Shown here one piece after another: positions 62,413 to 64,000 of a stretch of DNA of 64,000 bases (its first letter is position 1; every line of letters starts with the position of its first letter). The stretch is taken from contig VXAU01001689.1 of the NCBI GenBank assembly GCA_013399695.1, positions 62,001 to 126,000 of the forward strand. The letters run 5' to 3'. A model generated the notes under the pieces. The model searched no databases, was not told the DNA's origin, and saw only the letters and a list, made by a program, of their open reading frames with translations. The DNA is from Formicarius rufipectus (Eukaryota > Chordata > Aves > Passeriformes > Formicariidae). The position numbers were made by a program, and so were the translations under genes.

Positions 62413-62496
62413 CTCCCTGTAAACATCTGCAGAGCTATCTCTTTATCCTCCTCCAGTTGCTTTAATACCTTCAATTGCAGTAATGTGTATGTTAAA

Positions 62497-62580
62497 TAAA
62501 AAAATAAACAAAAAAACAAAAAAACAAAAAAAAAAAAAAAAACCAAAAAAAAAAAAAAAAAAAAAACAAAACCCAAAACA
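62497..62580. repeat. A-rich low-complexity tract
   Basis: Runs of A are broken by single C or T residues, followed by AACAAAACCCAAAACAACAA. It is probably an expanded A-rich microsatellite. Confidence 0.9.
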
Positions 62581-63649
62581 ACAAATAACCCACACACAAA
62601 TAAAATCTCACTAACACTTTTTAAAGCTGGCAAAAAAAACATTGTCTCATGTCTACACTGCAGTGGTCATGCATACTTAATTACAGCATAATTAACACTG
62701 GAAGCCCTTTCAATTTAGAGGTTCTAAATCCACATATTGTGGCAACCTTGCTGTTGCAACATGGAAATTTCAGTGGGACACTCCAAAAAATCCACATGTT
62801 CTTTTGTAAGAGCCCATGTTGCTTGGCAGGGACTGAAAGTGCGAAGAGTTGCCATAGGAGGCCAAAATAGTTTTTCTCCTTGCTTATCACTTATTATATT
62901 GTGGAGATAGCATGGAGGCTGAAAAACAGTATTTCTTATTCAGGTATTTAGCTTTTTCCATTGTCTCCCTATTTGAGAATTCAAAATTTATCAGCAATGC
63001 AGGTTTTGTCCCACAGGTGAGCACACTCATTTCCTGTCCACCTTCCCTCATGCATCCTAATATGCATGTATTGGCTTAGCCACCTTTTCCATTTCACTGT
63101 TTTTCATAATACCTTAACTGAGAAGAAAAAAAATAAATTGATCTCCTGATATCAGAGGGAATATTTTAAAGATTAAATGTGAGTGCTGCAAAAATAATGC
63201 ATTTTCTGTTTGAAAGGAAACATCACACATTGCACCCTCCAGATTAAACAGAATCAGATGCAAGGAAAGCTTGAGGATGTGCAACACAAGAATCTGAAGG
63301 GTTGATTTGGTACAAGCCTGAGACATCAGAGCAGTTCAAAAGGGCCCTGAACAGCAACATGGCATTAAAACTTTTATTGTTCTAGTAGGTGACACATCGT
63401 CATTCTTACAGACTCATTATTTCCCTTATTATCCCCCTAGCTGCACATCCACCACAGTGACATGAACCTAAAAACACCTATAAACATTGCCATTAACAAC
63501 CAAAGATGCTATTCAGGCTCAGAAAACACCCTCCCAGAGCACAACAATTGATGCTTTTAATTGATGTGTTGTGCTGCTGTACAGGGCTGATGAATTTCAG
63601 AAACTAAATTGCTACAGAGCTTTAACCTGTAATTTCATAGTATATTTAG

Positions 63650-63790
63650 AAGCATGGAATGGTTTGGGTGGGAAAAGACCTTAAAGCCCATCCAGTGCCA
63701 CCCCCTGCCATGGGCAGGGACACCTTCCACCAGTCCAGGTTGCTCCAAGCCCTGTCCAACCTGGCCTTGGACACTCCCAGGGGTGGGGAA
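63650..63790 (-). repeat. CR1 LINE 3' end
   Basis: It contains GGTTTGGGTGGGAAAAGACC, GCCATGGGCAGGGACACCTT and CCTGGCCTTGGACACTCCCA. Confidence 0.95.
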
Positions 63791-64000
63791 TGGTTTGTAT
63801 ATTTTCCAAATAACAGGAGCTGAGCGAGGTTGTTTCAGGAGCTTTCCTTTAGTAGCAGAGCTCAGGACTGAGCTGCCTTAATTTGAATCACCCTTGAACA
63901 AAGCAAAACCAACATTAAACCAAAACAAGCTCACAAAATTGTTACAGGATGTGGAGATGATCTTTTTGCTGTCCTTGTTCCCAGTATAAGACCAGATGGA

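Larger units (their letters stand above)
60092..64000 (-). other. Intron upstream of visible exon 1 (partial)
   Basis: No cadherin exon encoding the earlier part of EC3 was found, so the intron continues past the window. It holds CR1 copies at 60589-60768, 61723-61822 and 63650-63790, plus A-rich tracts at 62391-62412 and 62497-62580. The stretches 60769-61722, 61823-62390 and 62600-63649 are otherwise unassigned. Confidence 0.8.

Noticed and set aside
1..64000. CRISPR arrays, bacterial operons, tRNA or rRNA genes
   Set aside because: The DNA is vertebrate. No regularly spaced short repeats with unique spacers and no tRNA-like or rRNA-like segments were seen.

Overview
The window is a stretch of bird nuclear DNA, almost all of it intron. 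Two things point to a bird. There are about 39 truncated CR1 LINE 3' ends, carrying the avian tail motifs (complements of TTCCAACC and the ATTCTATG end repeat). There are also two fragments of what looks like an avian LTR. The CR1 sequence style (GCCATGGGCAGGGACA, CCAACCTGGCCTTGGACA) suggests a neoavian, probably a passerine; that is inference.

One gene crosses the window on the minus strand. Ten coding exons lie between 60091 and 5832, in transcript order at 60091-59885, 51647-51513, 50591-50442, 42760-42567, 37079-36947, 29892-29813, 26251-26158, 13990-13862, 6917-6612 and 6056-5832. All have AG acceptors and GT donors. Together they give 1653 bases (551 codons) of continuous frame with no stop. 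The protein is a run of extracellular cadherin repeats that follows protocadherin-15 (PCDH15) from the end of EC3 to the end of EC8. The signal peptide, EC1-2, EC9-11, membrane segment and cytoplasmic tail are outside the window. PCDH15 forms the lower part of the hair-cell tip link that gates mechanotransduction. The copy here looks more diverged from remembered human PCDH15 than I would expect of an avian orthologue, so a PCDH15-like paralogue is possible.

Layout: 1-5831 is intron after the last visible exon. 5832-6917 holds two exons separated by a 555-base intron. 6918-26157 holds two long introns around one exon, including an LTR-like element near 22.3-23.2 kb. 26158-37079 holds three small exons. 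37080-42566 is an intron rich in CR1, including an inverted pair. 42567-51647 holds three exons. 51648-59884 is an intron with short tandem repeats. 59885-60091 is the first visible exon, and 60092-64000 is upstream intron with A-rich tracts and one undetermined base. Coding bases are about 2.6% of the window. I found no second protein gene, RNA gene or CRISPR array.

The less ordinary points are the possible paralogue status, two non-canonical calcium linkers, a lone cysteine in EC8, an excess of CR1 copies in the same orientation as the gene (30 of 39), and an LTR with an internal 45-48 base tandem array.
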